Below are positions 47,675-56,754 of a DNA stretch of 64,000 bases, piece by piece; the stretch's first letter is position 1, and every line of letters begins with the position of its first letter. The notes beneath the pieces are model-generated. The model saw nothing but the letters and a program-made list of their open reading frames with translations. It did not search any database and was not told where the DNA came from. Source of the DNA: Burkholderiales bacterium (GTDB lineage: Bacteria; Pseudomonadota; Gammaproteobacteria; Burkholderiales; Ga0077523); assembly GCA_022843925.1 (NCBI GenBank), contig JALHMS010000002.1, positions 267,906 through 331,905 on the forward strand, given 5' to 3'. The translations under genes and the position numbers were made by a program.

Positions 47675-48334
47675 ATGTTCGAACATATCAAAGCCGTTCT
47701 CACCGCCACCTTGACGGGTGTCACCCTGTTGTCAGCATCGCCCTCTTCGGCCCAAGAGAAATCGGGTCTGTACCTGAACTTCTATGGTGGAAGCAGTCTC
47801 CTGCGGTCGACCACGTTTTCGGAATCGCGTCCTGCCGGCGGGCCGATCGACGGCACAGCCGATTTCGGCAGCGGCCTGGGGTTGGGCGGTGCCGTCGGCC
47901 ACCGATACGGCAATGGCTGGGCTGCCGAGCTGGCCTGGGACTACCGGAGTCATGACCTCGACAAAGTCGGCGGCACACCGGTCAAGGGCGAATTCGCTTC
48001 AACCGTCCTGTTTCTCAACGGCTACTACAGATTTCAGAAAGTGGGCGTGGTTCGCCCGCTCCTGGGCGCAGGCGTAGGATATGTGACGGAGATGGACATG
48101 GACATCACCCGCAACGGCGCCACTCACCAGTACTCGAGGAGAGGCGGCCTGGCTCTACAAGCCTTGGTGGGGGGGGAAGTGGACCTGTCCGACCACTGGA
48201 GCCTGAGCGCAGACCTGCGCGTGAGCCGGATGGCCAGCGGATCATTCGATGCGACCAGTGCCGGCACTGCACTGGGGGGCAAGCCCGGTTATCGTCCCGT
48301 GTCGATCAATCTCGGCGTGACCTACAGGTTCTGA
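47675..48334 (+). CDS. Outer-membrane beta-barrel protein (OmpA/OmpW-like)
   Basis: The 219-aa precursor has a signal peptide (about 1-26, SPSSAQ), then a small barrel: LYLNFYGGSSLL, GAVGHRYGNGWAAELAWDYR, VLFLNGYYRF, RPLLGAGVGYV and WSLSADLRVSRM, ending in VTYRF, the C-terminal Phe of barrel proteins. Size and strand pattern suggest eight strands. It lies 16 bases before the response-regulator gene, so it could be part of the same operon and either report or respond to envelope conditions sensed by the kinase. No specific ligand is known. Confidence 0.85.
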   Translation: MFEHIKAVLTATLTGVTLLSASPSSAQEKSGLYLNFYGGSSLLRSTTFSESRPAGGPIDGTADFGSGLGLGGAVGHRYGNGWAAELAWDYRSHDLDKVGGTPVKGEFASTVLFLNGYYRFQKVGVVRPLLGAGVGYVTEMDMDITRNGATHQYSRRGGLALQALVGGEVDLSDHWSLSADLRVSRMASGSFDATSAGTALGGKPGYRPVSINLGVTYRF

Positions 48335-48350
48335 TCCGCATCCCACAGCC

Positions 48351-49034
48351 ATGCCGCGCGTGTTGATCGTTGAGGACCATCAGCGCCTGGCGCAAGCCGT
48401 GTCGTCGGTGTTGCAGGCACAAGGAATTGGATGCGACATCGTGGCGTCTCTCCATTGTGCTGCCGGGTTCCTGGAGGCTGTTTCGTACGACGTTCTGATT
48501 CTCGACCGGGGTCTGCCGGACGGCGATGGACTGGCGCTGCTTGCACAGCTTCGTGCTCTGCGGCGCCCGACGCCGTGCCTGGTCCTGACGGCGAGGGACG
48601 CTCTGGGAGACCGCGTGCACGGGTTGGAGACGGGTGCCGACGACTACCTGACCAAGCCATTCGAAATGGCGGAGCTGGTGGCGCGAGTCAAGGCGCTGAT
48701 GCGGCGAAGCCAGGCCTGGGCACCGGACGAGGTTTGTTTTTCGGACCTGAGAGTCACCCAACACACCAGCACGCTCTTCGTGGGCCCGTCCTCCATCACC
48801 TTGTCGCCCAGCGAGCTGCAGATCCTGCTGGAATTGATTCGAAGGGAGGGAGGAGTCGTACGCCGCGGCACGTTGGAGTCTGCTGCCTGGGGCGCCTTTG
48901 CCGACATCACACCCAAGGCCCTAGTCGTCGCCGTGCATCGCTTGCGAGGCAAGTTGATGGCGTTGGGGTCCCGGGTCTCGATCGTCAACCTGAAAGGCAT
49001 TGGGTATGGACTTGCGGATTCCAGCGACACGTAG
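48351..49034 (+). CDS. Two-component response regulator, OmpR/PhoB family
   Basis: The 227-aa regulator has a receiver domain with phospho-acceptor Asp52 (DVLILDRGLPDGDG), acidic pair Glu8/Asp9 and Lys102 (LTKPFEMAEL), and a C-terminal winged helix (LSPSELQILLELIRREGGVV and AVHRLRGKLMAL). It resembles QseB/PmrA-type regulators. The sensor kinase gene begins inside its 3' end (29-base overlap). The upstream OMP gene is a plausible partner or target, which is inference from distance. Confidence 0.93.
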   Translation: MPRVLIVEDHQRLAQAVSSVLQAQGIGCDIVASLHCAAGFLEAVSYDVLILDRGLPDGDGLALLAQLRALRRPTPCLVLTARDALGDRVHGLETGADDYLTKPFEMAELVARVKALMRRSQAWAPDEVCFSDLRVTQHTSTLFVGPSSITLSPSELQILLELIRREGGVVRRGTLESAAWGAFADITPKALVVAVHRLRGKLMALGSRVSIVNLKGIGYGLADSSDT

Positions 49035-50385
49035 TCTCGCTCTCCGTCTCGCCACGGCGTTCGCGCTCTCGATAGCCATCGTCGCAGGACTGTATCTGGC
49101 CGTGCAGTCGCACCTGTCGCACCGCTTCGCCAACTTCGTCACGCAGAGAAGCTTGATGGGCCAGGCCCGCGAGATCGCAGAGGCCGTGGAAGTCGATCGC
49201 GATGGCCGGATCACGGTTCGCCTCGAGAGTGCGGATGCAGAGGGCTTCGATGCCTACTTCGCGAACCTCAAATACCGCGTGCTGGACAGGGAGGGACGGG
49301 TGCTGGCCTCTTCGGACGGAAATCCCGGCAGCCTGCTGCCCGTGCTGCCACCGGATCACTCCGACGATCTTTACACACAGACCGAGGTGGATCGCACTCC
49401 CTTTCACGTTGCAACCGTGCGCCACCGCATCCACGGGCGCGACTACTGGATTCAGGTGGGCCGTAGCGATCGCTTTGCCAAACTGGCGGAGGAGGCGATC
49501 GTGCCGGCCATCACGGAAGCGGTAGGCATCACGGCCGCGTTGGCAGTCGTGGTGCTGGCGCTGCTCAGCTACTGGGGAGTCCGCAGCTTGCTACGTCCGA
49601 TCCGTCTGGTCAGTCGAGCGGCGGGCACTGTGGGGCATGACAACCTGTCGGCGCGCCTGCCTGTGGACCCGCTGCCATCGGAGGTCCGACCACTGGTTAT
49701 CGCTTTCAACGAAGTACTCGAGCGTCTGGAACTGGCGTTCGGTGCGCAACAGCGCTTCTTCGCCAATGCTGCCCATGAACTCAAGACACCACTCGCTCTG
49801 CTGCGCGCGCAGTTGGAGGCCGGCGGCGCGGACGTTCCGACCGAGGTGTTGGCGGATGTGGACGCACTGGGCCGCACCGTCAACCAGCTGCTCCACGTGG
49901 CGGAAGTGACGGCGGGCCGACCCTTGGTCCGGCAGCAGATCTGCCTGGACGCGTTGACGCATCAAGTGATCGGCTTCCTCTCCTGGCGGGCAAAGCGTGC
50001 CGATGTCAGTTTGCAGGTCGCTCGAACCTCGGCCAGTGTCGTGGTCATGGCCGACGAAGGCGAGGTGTTCGTGCTCCTCAAGAATCTGATCGAGAACGCT
50101 GTGGACCACTCCCCACGAGGTGGCGTCGTTCGGGTCAGCCTGAGCGCCACGAGCGTGAGTGTGGACGATCAGGGTGCCGGGGTGGCGGAAGATCACCGTG
50201 GGCAGGTGTTCGAAAGGTTCTGGCGCGCACCGACCAACCGCAGGCCGGGCGCGGGCCTGGGGTTGGCCATCTGCATGGAGGTGGCGCGGGCGCATGGCTG
50301 GACACTGGCGTGCAAGTCATCGGATATGGGCGGTGCCTGCTTTCTCCTGGAGGTCCGCGACAGGCTCAATCCATCAGGGGCTTGA
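49006..50385 (+). CDS. Two-component sensor histidine kinase
   Basis: The 459-aa kinase has a first membrane helix (about 13-35), a periplasmic sensor domain (about 36-170), a second helix (about 173-190), HAMP, the phospho-acceptor His257 in ANAAHELKTPLALLRAQ, and the ATPase part with N box NLIENAVDHSP, G1 DQGAGVAED and G2 GAGLGLAI. ATG 49006 follows AAAGG by 8 bases; a TTG at 49000 is less likely. The signal is unknown. Confidence 0.93.
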   Translation: MDLRIPATRSLALRLATAFALSIAIVAGLYLAVQSHLSHRFANFVTQRSLMGQAREIAEAVEVDRDGRITVRLESADAEGFDAYFANLKYRVLDREGRVLASSDGNPGSLLPVLPPDHSDDLYTQTEVDRTPFHVATVRHRIHGRDYWIQVGRSDRFAKLAEEAIVPAITEAVGITAALAVVVLALLSYWGVRSLLRPIRLVSRAAGTVGHDNLSARLPVDPLPSEVRPLVIAFNEVLERLELAFGAQQRFFANAAHELKTPLALLRAQLEAGGADVPTEVLADVDALGRTVNQLLHVAEVTAGRPLVRQQICLDALTHQVIGFLSWRAKRADVSLQVARTSASVVVMADEGEVFVLLKNLIENAVDHSPRGGVVRVSLSATSVSVDDQGAGVAEDHRGQVFERFWRAPTNRRPGAGLGLAICMEVARAHGWTLACKSSDMGGACFLLEVRDRLNPSGA

Positions 50386-50442
50386 AGGGTTGCATGGGTC
50401 CGACCCCGGAGCGGGGCCGCATTGCGACCGCGCCCCTCCGCG

Positions 50443-51636
50443 TCAGTCCCGATGGTACCGGCGGCGGGCGGCGATCCCCAGCAAGCCGAGGCCGCCCAGC
50501 ATCATCGCGTAGGTCGCGGGCTCGGGCACTGGCGTGACCTCGAATGCCATGAACTTCGTGGTCTGCGTGAGGCTGAAGTTGTTGTCCGCGGCCAGCACCA
50601 GCGTACGGTTCCCGTTGGCGAGCGTCCGCCCCCATGACAAGGCCTCGAAGTTGTCCATCACCACGCCCTGATACTCGATCGGCATCTCCAGCAGCAGTTC
50701 GCGGCTCATGGGCGTGTAGACGGCCCCGACCAGCGAGGTGATGCTGCTCACGTCCGTGGTCTCCGGACCGATGCGGGTGAGCACGAGGCGGATGGTGTTC
50801 CCGATGCCGAAAGCGAAGGCTCGCTCCAGCGCGATGAACTCCGTGTCGGAGAGCGCAAGCAGTTCGGGGAGACCGTTGTCGGGTCCAAAGGGGGCGCCTG
50901 GGCCGACGTCCACGGGGATAGGAGGAAGCTCGTAGGCGTACTGGGCCGTGGCGGCACCTGTGGTCGGATCCAGCGCGACCACGCGGACCACGCTGCCGCT
51001 CGTGACCGTGGTCAGGCCGCCGTCCTGCGCGAGTGCGTCCTCGTTGGCGGTGTAGAGCGTGCCGTTCGGGGTGACGGTCAGGGCCTCGAACAACTTGTTG
51101 TTGCGGCCACCGCTCGTGGCGTTGTCGACGTAGTTGAACTCTGCCGGCGTCGCGAACTCCCGCACGAATGCGCCGGAGGTCGTCATCTCGCGCACGAAGG
51201 GCTGGAAGCGGTTCGCGGGGTTCGCGTTCCAGTTGCCCTCGGACGACCAGTACAGATTGCCGTTGGGCGCGAGCCGCAGGCCCTCGGGGTCGACGGTGCG
51301 AGCGTTCGACGGGAAGGTCGTGCCGTCGGGGCGCTGCATGAACGTCTGGCTGAGGATGGTCACGCCGTGAAAGGCCGTTTCGTCGTAGTCCAGCCCGATG
51401 CTGTAGAAGCGCGGGGTGCCGCGTTCGCCGCCGCGGTCGTCGGACAGCGCCCAGTAGGTGCCGTCGGCCGCCCGGTCCAGACCGGAGATGCCGCCGAACT
51501 CGACGCCCTGGAACATCGTCCCGGTAGGAATGCTCGACTCGCCGATCAGCCGGAGAGAGAAATCCGCGGCGTCCGCACTACTGGACAGGATCCCGAGGGT
51601 GACAGAAACATACAGCGCGAGTACGTGAGGTTTCAT
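50443..51636 (-). CDS. PEP-CTERM protein with phytase-like esterase domain
   Basis: The 397-aa protein has a signal peptide (about 1-23), a beta-propeller-like body of the 'esterase-like activity of phytase' family (FGGISGLDRAADGTYWALSD, PEGLRLAPNGNLYWSSEGN, NKLFEALTVTPNGTLYTANE) and a C-terminal PEP-CTERM sorting signal at 370-397: VPEP, a hydrophobic helix and RRRYHRD. Such signals are processed by an exosortase and place the protein at the cell surface or in the extracellular polymer. No exosortase gene is in the window. Catalytic activity is not proven for most members. Confidence 0.88.
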   Translation of the reverse strand: MKPHVLALYVSVTLGILSSSADAADFSLRLIGESSIPTGTMFQGVEFGGISGLDRAADGTYWALSDDRGGERGTPRFYSIGLDYDETAFHGVTILSQTFMQRPDGTTFPSNARTVDPEGLRLAPNGNLYWSSEGNWNANPANRFQPFVREMTTSGAFVREFATPAEFNYVDNATSGGRNNKLFEALTVTPNGTLYTANEDALAQDGGLTTVTSGSVVRVVALDPTTGAATAQYAYELPPIPVDVGPGAPFGPDNGLPELLALSDTEFIALERAFAFGIGNTIRLVLTRIGPETTDVSSITSLVGAVYTPMSRELLLEMPIEYQGVVMDNFEALSWGRTLANGNRTLVLAADNNFSLTQTTKFMAFEVTPVPEPATYAMMLGGLGLLGIAARRRYHRD

Positions 51637-51989
51637 CGAGGAGGCACCGGAGAGTGAACGGAAACGTGCGTGGACACTATCGGCGCCGTGTGAATGCGTG
51701 ACGTCGCCGCGGCCCCCCCGTTCGGCATACCGCGGTCTGGGAAGCACAGGGCCCTGCGGTGTCAGCGGGAAACCGAGCGCGGAATCGGACCCACGGTACC
51801 GAAGCGCTTCGCATCGCGGCGATGTTCCTGCCGATCGAGGTCCGTCGCTTCGCTGCGGTTGCTCGCGCGAAGCGACGTCACCGCATGGGCGCGAGTCCTG
51901 ACGCGGATCGAGCCGGTGGCAGCGGTCACCGGAGGAGCCGTTTGCCGCATGGCCCCGCGTCAAGCCGTCGCAAAGCGGCACTATGCTGA
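51637..51989. other. Gap between the two PEP-CTERM genes
   Basis: About 350 bases without a convincing gene. It should hold the promoter of the phytase-like gene and possibly the lost 5' part of the truncated PEP-CTERM gene, but I find no signal peptide in any frame. Confidence 0.4.
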
Positions 51990-52511
51990 ACTACGGCAAC
52001 CAACTACGCCAACGCGATCAAGGAAGTGTCCTTTGCGCTGACCAGCGGCGGGTCCGCCGTCCTGGGCGGCAGCCGCTCCGGCAGCTTCGGCTCGATGCAA
52101 GTGTTCGATCGCGCGGGTGGCGACGGCCTCTCGTTCAACAGCATGATTCTGGACAGTTCGCAGTTGGAAGGCGAAGTGCCGCTCGTCACCAGCGGGACCG
52201 CCACGCGCACCTTCAACAATGCCCAGCTGACTCTGACGCTGAACGCACCCGCGAACACCTTCGCCTCGCAGGCGCTCTTCGGCGTCTTCGACCCCGCCAT
52301 CTTCAGCGGCCTCAGGCAGATGCAGGTGTTCCTGTCCTACACACAACAGCCGGGTGGAACCACGGCAGGTAGCTGGCCGGCCGTGTCGTTCAACTACAAC
52401 TTGTCGCCCGTGACGGCCGTGCCCGAGCCTGGTGCGCTGGGGCTTTTGCTGGCCGGCCTCGGCATGCTTGGTACGCTGGTTCGTCGCCAACGCCAGCTTG
52501 TCGGGATCTGA
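51990..52511 (+). pseudogene. PEP-CTERM protein lacking its N-terminus, probably truncated
   Basis: The frame is open from about 51990, just after a TGA, to 52511. It reads NYANAIKEVSFALTSGGSAV, continues as a beta-rich secreted domain and ends in a good PEP-CTERM signal: AVPEPGALGLLLAGLGML, then RRQRQ. There is no signal peptide and no ATG start; GTG 52026 is the first usual start but lies inside the domain. PEP-CTERM proteins must be exported, so this copy has probably lost its 5' end or suffered a frameshift near 51985. If translated from the GTG it would give 161 aa. Confidence 0.6.
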
Positions 52512-53049
52512 CACCCTTCACGCCTCCATGGCGCAGGGCCAGATCGGCCACAGCGAATTGCCACGGCGCCGACGGCGGCCAGGGGAGTGGGATGTCGTAG
52601 CCACCTTGCAGAGCCGCCTCACACGAGGGGAAGGGCAAGGGGGCACTCGTCGGTTGCCCGGTTGGCAGGGCGCCCAGTGGACCGCATTGGACGTTTGGGG
52701 GAGCCCCGCCGTAGCTTCTGCCGATCACGCATGTGCCGACACACCCGGGATGCATGGTCAACTCGTCTGACATCCCGCCGCCCCTCCGAGGCGAGGGCGC
52801 ACCAGTTCCCTGCCAGGCTCGACGGGCGGCGCCATGCTTCCAGGTTGCCCCCGCCTGCGATGGCACTGCTCCGGTCCCGTGGCTGCACGCTCGATTCTGC
52901 GCACTCCGAACCTCTGTGGTTGCACGCTGAGGCGTCGTGGCAGTCCGTGATCCTTCGTCCGATCGGTGTGGCAGCGGTGCGGGTCCGATCAACCATGGTT
53001 GGCTGTTGCGCCAACCCCGATTCCTTGCTCCCGACCTCGCCTCCCCGCT
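52512..53049. other. Region of about 540 bases without a recognisable gene
   Basis: Both strands contain only short frames without motifs or plausible start sites. It lies between the truncated PEP-CTERM gene and the convergent NmrA-like gene and may be decayed sequence. Confidence 0.4.
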
Positions 53050-53886
53050 TCAGACCCACGCGGCGCGATAGTCCTCCGCATAGGCCTCGAAGCGGCGCGG
53101 CGCCTGACCGGTGATGCGCTGGACGGCGTCGGTGGTGCGCTCGGCATAGCCGGCCTTGAAGAAGCCCAGGATCAGCACCAGGAAGTCGGCGTACGCAGGC
53201 GGCAGGTGGGCGTCCACCAGGGCGGCTCGCATGGCCTCGGGGGTGATGTCCTCGAAGGTGATGGTGCGGCCTGCGACGCGGGAGAGGATCGCTGCGACCT
53301 CGTCGTGGTCGAGTGACTCTGCGCCGGTCAGGTCGAACGCCTGGTTGTCGAGGTCGTGGCTGTGCAGGAGCCGCGCCGCCGCTGCGGCGATGTCGCGCGC
53401 GTCGATGAAGCTGCCCTTCGCCCGGCCGACCGGCAGGAAGATCCTGCCGTGCTGCCGGATGCCCTGCAGCCAGAACGTATTGAAGTTCTGCATGAACCAG
53501 TTGGGTCGGATCACGTTCCAGGCGAGGCCCGATCGCGCCAGGTGCAACTCCGCCTGCCGCAGTGGTGCCGCGTCGTCCGCGTCGGCGCCCATCGCGCTCA
53601 TCAACACCACCTTCTTCAGACCGAGAGCCTTGGCCTGCTCGATGAGCGGGGCCAGCAGCACGTGCTGGTCGACGTGCCCGGGCGGTGAGAGCAGGAACAG
53701 GCGATCGACACCTTCGAACGCTGCGGCCAGCTGCCCTTGCGGATGGAGCAGGTCCAGTTGCACCTGATCGGAGGCGGTGGGCACCCGACTGCTGGCGCGG
53801 CGTACCGCGTGTCCCCCTGCCTCGAGGAGGTTTGCGAGTTCGGAACCGACCGTGCCGCTGGCGCCGATGATCAAGGTTGCTGCCAT
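53050..53886 (-). CDS. NmrA-like NAD(P)-binding protein
   Basis: The 278-aa protein is an atypical SDR of the NmrA/HSCARG type: TLIIGASGTVGSELANLLEAG at the N-terminus is the dinucleotide motif, LFLLSPPGHVDQH and VVLMSAMGADADD follow, and NVIRPNWFMQNF is characteristic. These proteins often act as redox sensors or quinone reductases; the role here is unknown. CAGGAG precedes the ATG by 6 bases. It is divergent from the AraC-family gene by 61 bases, suggesting that the regulator controls it. Confidence 0.88.
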   Translation of the reverse strand: MAATLIIGASGTVGSELANLLEAGGHAVRRASSRVPTASDQVQLDLLHPQGQLAAAFEGVDRLFLLSPPGHVDQHVLLAPLIEQAKALGLKKVVLMSAMGADADDAAPLRQAELHLARSGLAWNVIRPNWFMQNFNTFWLQGIRQHGRIFLPVGRAKGSFIDARDIAAAAARLLHSHDLDNQAFDLTGAESLDHDEVAAILSRVAGRTITFEDITPEAMRAALVDAHLPPAYADFLVLILGFFKAGYAERTTDAVQRITGQAPRRFEAYAEDYRAAWV

Positions 53887-53947
53887 GAGGACTCCTGAGG
53901 TTGTTCGGGGATGGCCTGCAGGATGCAGTCGAGAGCGCGAACGAAGA

Positions 53948-54958
53948 ATGGACAAACGTACTGAAAACATATCCAATCGTTCGAAGTTGATCGCAGATAC
54001 GTACGAAAACATGGATCTCCTCACCGACATGCTGCTGCAGGCGGGGCTCAGGCGCCGTCTGCTAGACCTGCGCGCGCTGTCGCCCGGCAACGCGCTGCGT
54101 TTTCCTTGCGGTCGGAGCATGGGGCTGCACGCGGTCACACAGGGTCAGGTGTTGATCCATCCGCTGGACGGCAGCGAGGCGATCGCCCTGCACGCGGGCG
54201 ACATCGCGGTCATGGCGCGCGGCTTCGACCACGTGCTCGCGACCCAAGAAGGTCCGGTCGACCTCGCGCAGCTCGCCACTGCCACGGCCTGGCCCGGCGA
54301 TGCCGGACTGCCCGCCTCCATCGGCAGCACGGTGGTGCTGAGCGGTGCGTACCAGTTCTGGCACCCGCCCTTGCACCCGCTCTTCGCGCAACTGCCCGAT
54401 ACGTACCTGCTCCGCGCCGACACCCTGCCGCGTTTCGGCCCGCTGGCGCTGACGCTTGGACAGTTGCAGCAGGAGCTGCAGCAGCCCGCGCTGGGCACGG
54501 ACACCATCGTGCATGGCCTGCTGGACGTGGCGTTCGCCTACGGGATGCGCGAGATCGTGCAGCGTCTTGGTGAAGCAGCGCAGGGCTTCGGCCCCGCATT
54601 GCGCGATCCGCAGATCCGCCAGGTCGTGGGCTGGATGCACGACGACTGCGCGCATCCGTGGACGCTCGAGGAACTGGCCGCGCGGGCAGGCATGTCGCGC
54701 ACCGGGCTCGCCGAGCGCTTCCGCGACACCATGGGCGACACACCGCTCAGCTACCTGCGGACCGTGCGCATGCAGAAGGCCGTGCACCTGCTGGCCGAGA
54801 CGCGGCACACGCTGGAACACGTGGCCACCGAGGTGGGGTACCAGGACGCCTTCAGTTTCTCGAAGGTGTTCAAGCGCGTGGTCGGCCTGTCGCCCAAGGC
54901 CTTCCGGCAGCAGGATGCGGCCGACCGCGCCTTGCCGTGGCGCATGGGCGGCGGGTGA
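53948..54958 (+). CDS. AraC-family transcriptional regulator with cupin-type N-terminus
   Basis: The 336-aa regulator has an N-terminal cupin-like sensor part (about 20-200, GQVLIHPLDG and LHAGDIAVMARG) and a C-terminal pair of helix-turn-helix motifs (WTLEELAARAGMSRTGLAERF and HVATEVGYQDAFSFSKVFKR). The start is either ATG 53948 or, less likely, ATG 54011; neither has a strong ribosome-binding site. The shared 61-base promoter region with the NmrA-like gene makes that gene its likely target. Confidence 0.92.
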   Translation: MDKRTENISNRSKLIADTYENMDLLTDMLLQAGLRRRLLDLRALSPGNALRFPCGRSMGLHAVTQGQVLIHPLDGSEAIALHAGDIAVMARGFDHVLATQEGPVDLAQLATATAWPGDAGLPASIGSTVVLSGAYQFWHPPLHPLFAQLPDTYLLRADTLPRFGPLALTLGQLQQELQQPALGTDTIVHGLLDVAFAYGMREIVQRLGEAAQGFGPALRDPQIRQVVGWMHDDCAHPWTLEELAARAGMSRTGLAERFRDTMGDTPLSYLRTVRMQKAVHLLAETRHTLEHVATEVGYQDAFSFSKVFKRVVGLSPKAFRQQDAADRALPWRMGGG

Positions 54959-54977
54959 GGGCTCCCGGGCCGGAACG

Positions 54978-55925
54978 CTACCGACCGCGCTCCTTCGACG
55001 TCCACCGCTTCACCAGCGGGCCCGGACCATGGGTCCAGATCCAGTCCGTCAAGGCGCCGAGCACGAGACCGACGACGCCTGCGATGGCCGCGCCGGCCAG
55101 CCATCCCGGCGCTCCACCGCCGAGCGCGTCGGAGGCGGCATGGATGCCCAGTTCGGGCGCATCGACGCCGAAGACCGCCAACCCGTGGAGGACGATGCCC
55201 CCGCCCACCCAGAGCATGGCCAGGGTGCCGACGAAGGCGAGCACGGCGAGGACGATCGGCATGCCCTTCACGATCGCGCGCCCGATGGTGGCCAGGGGCG
55301 CCGGTCGTCGGGCCAGTGCCACGCCGGCGTCATCGGCCTTGACGATCACGGCCACCGCCCCGTAGACCACGAGCGTGATGCCGAGCCCGACTATGGCGAG
55401 CACGATCGCTTTCATCGCGAAGCCGGCCTCGCCGACTGCGGACAGGGTGATGGCCATGATCTCGGCCGAGAGGATGAAGTCCGTGCGGATGGCGCTCGCG
55501 ACCTGACGCTGCTCGAGCTGTTTCGGATCTGCCGCCGGGTCGTCCGACGCGGTTTCCTTGGCCTGTCCGGGGCGGACCATCTCCAGGACCTTGTGGTAGC
55601 CCTCGGCGCACAGGAACAGTCCGCCCAGCACGAGCAGCGGCATGATCGACCACGGCGCCAGCGACGAGAGTGCCATCGCTGCCGGCAGCAGGAACAGCAT
55701 CTTGTTCCGCACCGATCCCCAGGCGATCTTGGCGACGATAGGCAACTCGCGATCGGCCGCGAAGCCCACCACGTACCGGGGCGACACCGCGGCGTCGTCG
55801 ATGACGATGCCGGCTGCCTTGGTGCCGGCCTTGGCGGCCTGTCCGACGACGTCGTCGATGGACGCCGACGCGACCTTGGCGATCGCCGCGACATCGTCGA
55901 GCAGCGCAAGCAGACCGGAGGACAT
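54978..55925 (-). CDS. DUF808 inner-membrane protein, YedI-like
   Basis: The 315-aa protein matches the DUF808/YedI family: MSSGLLALLDDVAAIAKVAS, then DDVVGQAAKAGTKAAGIVID and ELPIVAKIAWGSVRNKMLFL, followed by several membrane segments (for example FAMKAIVLAIVGLGITLVVY). A moderately polar insert near 120-150 separates the first helices. No function is established. It is convergent with the AraC-type gene, whose stop is 19 bases away. Confidence 0.88.
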   Translation of the reverse strand: MSSGLLALLDDVAAIAKVASASIDDVVGQAAKAGTKAAGIVIDDAAVSPRYVVGFAADRELPIVAKIAWGSVRNKMLFLLPAAMALSSLAPWSIMPLLVLGGLFLCAEGYHKVLEMVRPGQAKETASDDPAADPKQLEQRQVASAIRTDFILSAEIMAITLSAVGEAGFAMKAIVLAIVGLGITLVVYGAVAVIVKADDAGVALARRPAPLATIGRAIVKGMPIVLAVLAFVGTLAMLWVGGGIVLHGLAVFGVDAPELGIHAASDALGGGAPGWLAGAAIAGVVGLVLGALTDWIWTHGPGPLVKRWTSKERGR

Positions 55926-56000
55926 GGACGGTTCTCCCAGGGGAAGTGGATGAGCCGCGGCATGATGCCCGCAAGCGCCGGCCGTCGGCACACCACCCCC

Positions 56001-56031
56001 GAAAAAGAAAAAGCCACCCGGAGGTGGCTTT
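56001..56031 (-). terminator. Terminator of the glutathione peroxidase gene
   Basis: A stem GCCACC/GGTGGC (56013-56018 with 56023-56028, loop CGGA), extended by A-T pairs, is followed on the minus strand by a T-rich run. It lies 29 bases past the gene. Confidence 0.75.
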
Positions 56032-56059
56032 CGTCCGCTGCGTTGCCTGTGGATCCGGC

Positions 56060-56599
56060 TTACTTCTTCAGCATTCCCTGCAGCTTGCCCATCAGTTCCT
56101 TGCTGTCGGGTTCCACCTGCGTGGCGAAGCTGTGGACCGTCTTGCCGTCGGGTGCCACGAGGTACTTGTGGAAGTTCCAGCGGGGCGCCTCCCCGGTCGT
56201 GGCGGCCAGTTGCTGGAAGAACGGATTGGCCGCGTCGCCGGCCACCGTGGTCTTTTCCGCCATCGGGAACTGCACCCCGTAGGTCAGCCGACAGAAATCA
56301 CCGACCTCCTTGTTGGTGGCGAGCTCCTGACGGAAGTCGTTCGAAGGGAAGCCGATCACCACCAGTCCCTTGTCCTTGTACTGCTTGTACATGCCTTCGA
56401 GCTTCTCGAACTGCGGCGTGAAGCCGCACTTGCTCGCGGTGTTCACGATGAGGATGGGGCGGTCCTGGAACTGGCAGAGGTCCAGGGGCTTGCCATCGAT
56501 GGTCTTCATCTGGTGGTTTAGCAGGGCGGGGCAGGCGGCCGAAGCGGCGAGCGGCACTGCGAGGAAGGCGCTACCGAGAAGGCGCGGGAACAGGGTCAT
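56060..56599 (-). CDS. Secreted glutathione peroxidase-family protein
   Basis: The 179-aa precursor has a signal peptide (about 1-21, AASAAC) and a thioredoxin-fold peroxidase: peroxidatic Cys in LIVNTASKCGFTPQFEKLE, Gln/Asn region VIGFPSNDFRQELA, and Trp in RWNFHKYLV. It uses Cys, not selenocysteine, and probably reduces peroxides with thioredoxin or glutathione; export suggests a periplasmic role. ATG 56599 follows CCGGAG. Confidence 0.92.
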   Translation of the reverse strand: MTLFPRLLGSAFLAVPLAASAACPALLNHQMKTIDGKPLDLCQFQDRPILIVNTASKCGFTPQFEKLEGMYKQYKDKGLVVIGFPSNDFRQELATNKEVGDFCRLTYGVQFPMAEKTTVAGDAANPFFQQLAATTGEAPRWNFHKYLVAPDGKTVHSFATQVEPDSKELMGKLQGMLKK

Positions 56600-56754
56600 G
56601 GGGTGGATCTCCGGAGAATGGAAGGACGGGTCAGCGTGCCTTGGGACCGATGCCGCCGCGAAAGTTCCGGACGGCGTCCGCTCGGTTACCATCGCCGCGT
56701 CGTCCGGATGACGACATCGACCCAGCGAAGTCCCACCCAGCCGAGGAACTCCCG

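Noticed and set aside
46071-47675. Integrated element with attachment repeats at tRNA-Glu
   Set aside because: The decayed patch invites this reading, but I found no integrase gene and no second copy of the tRNA 3' end.
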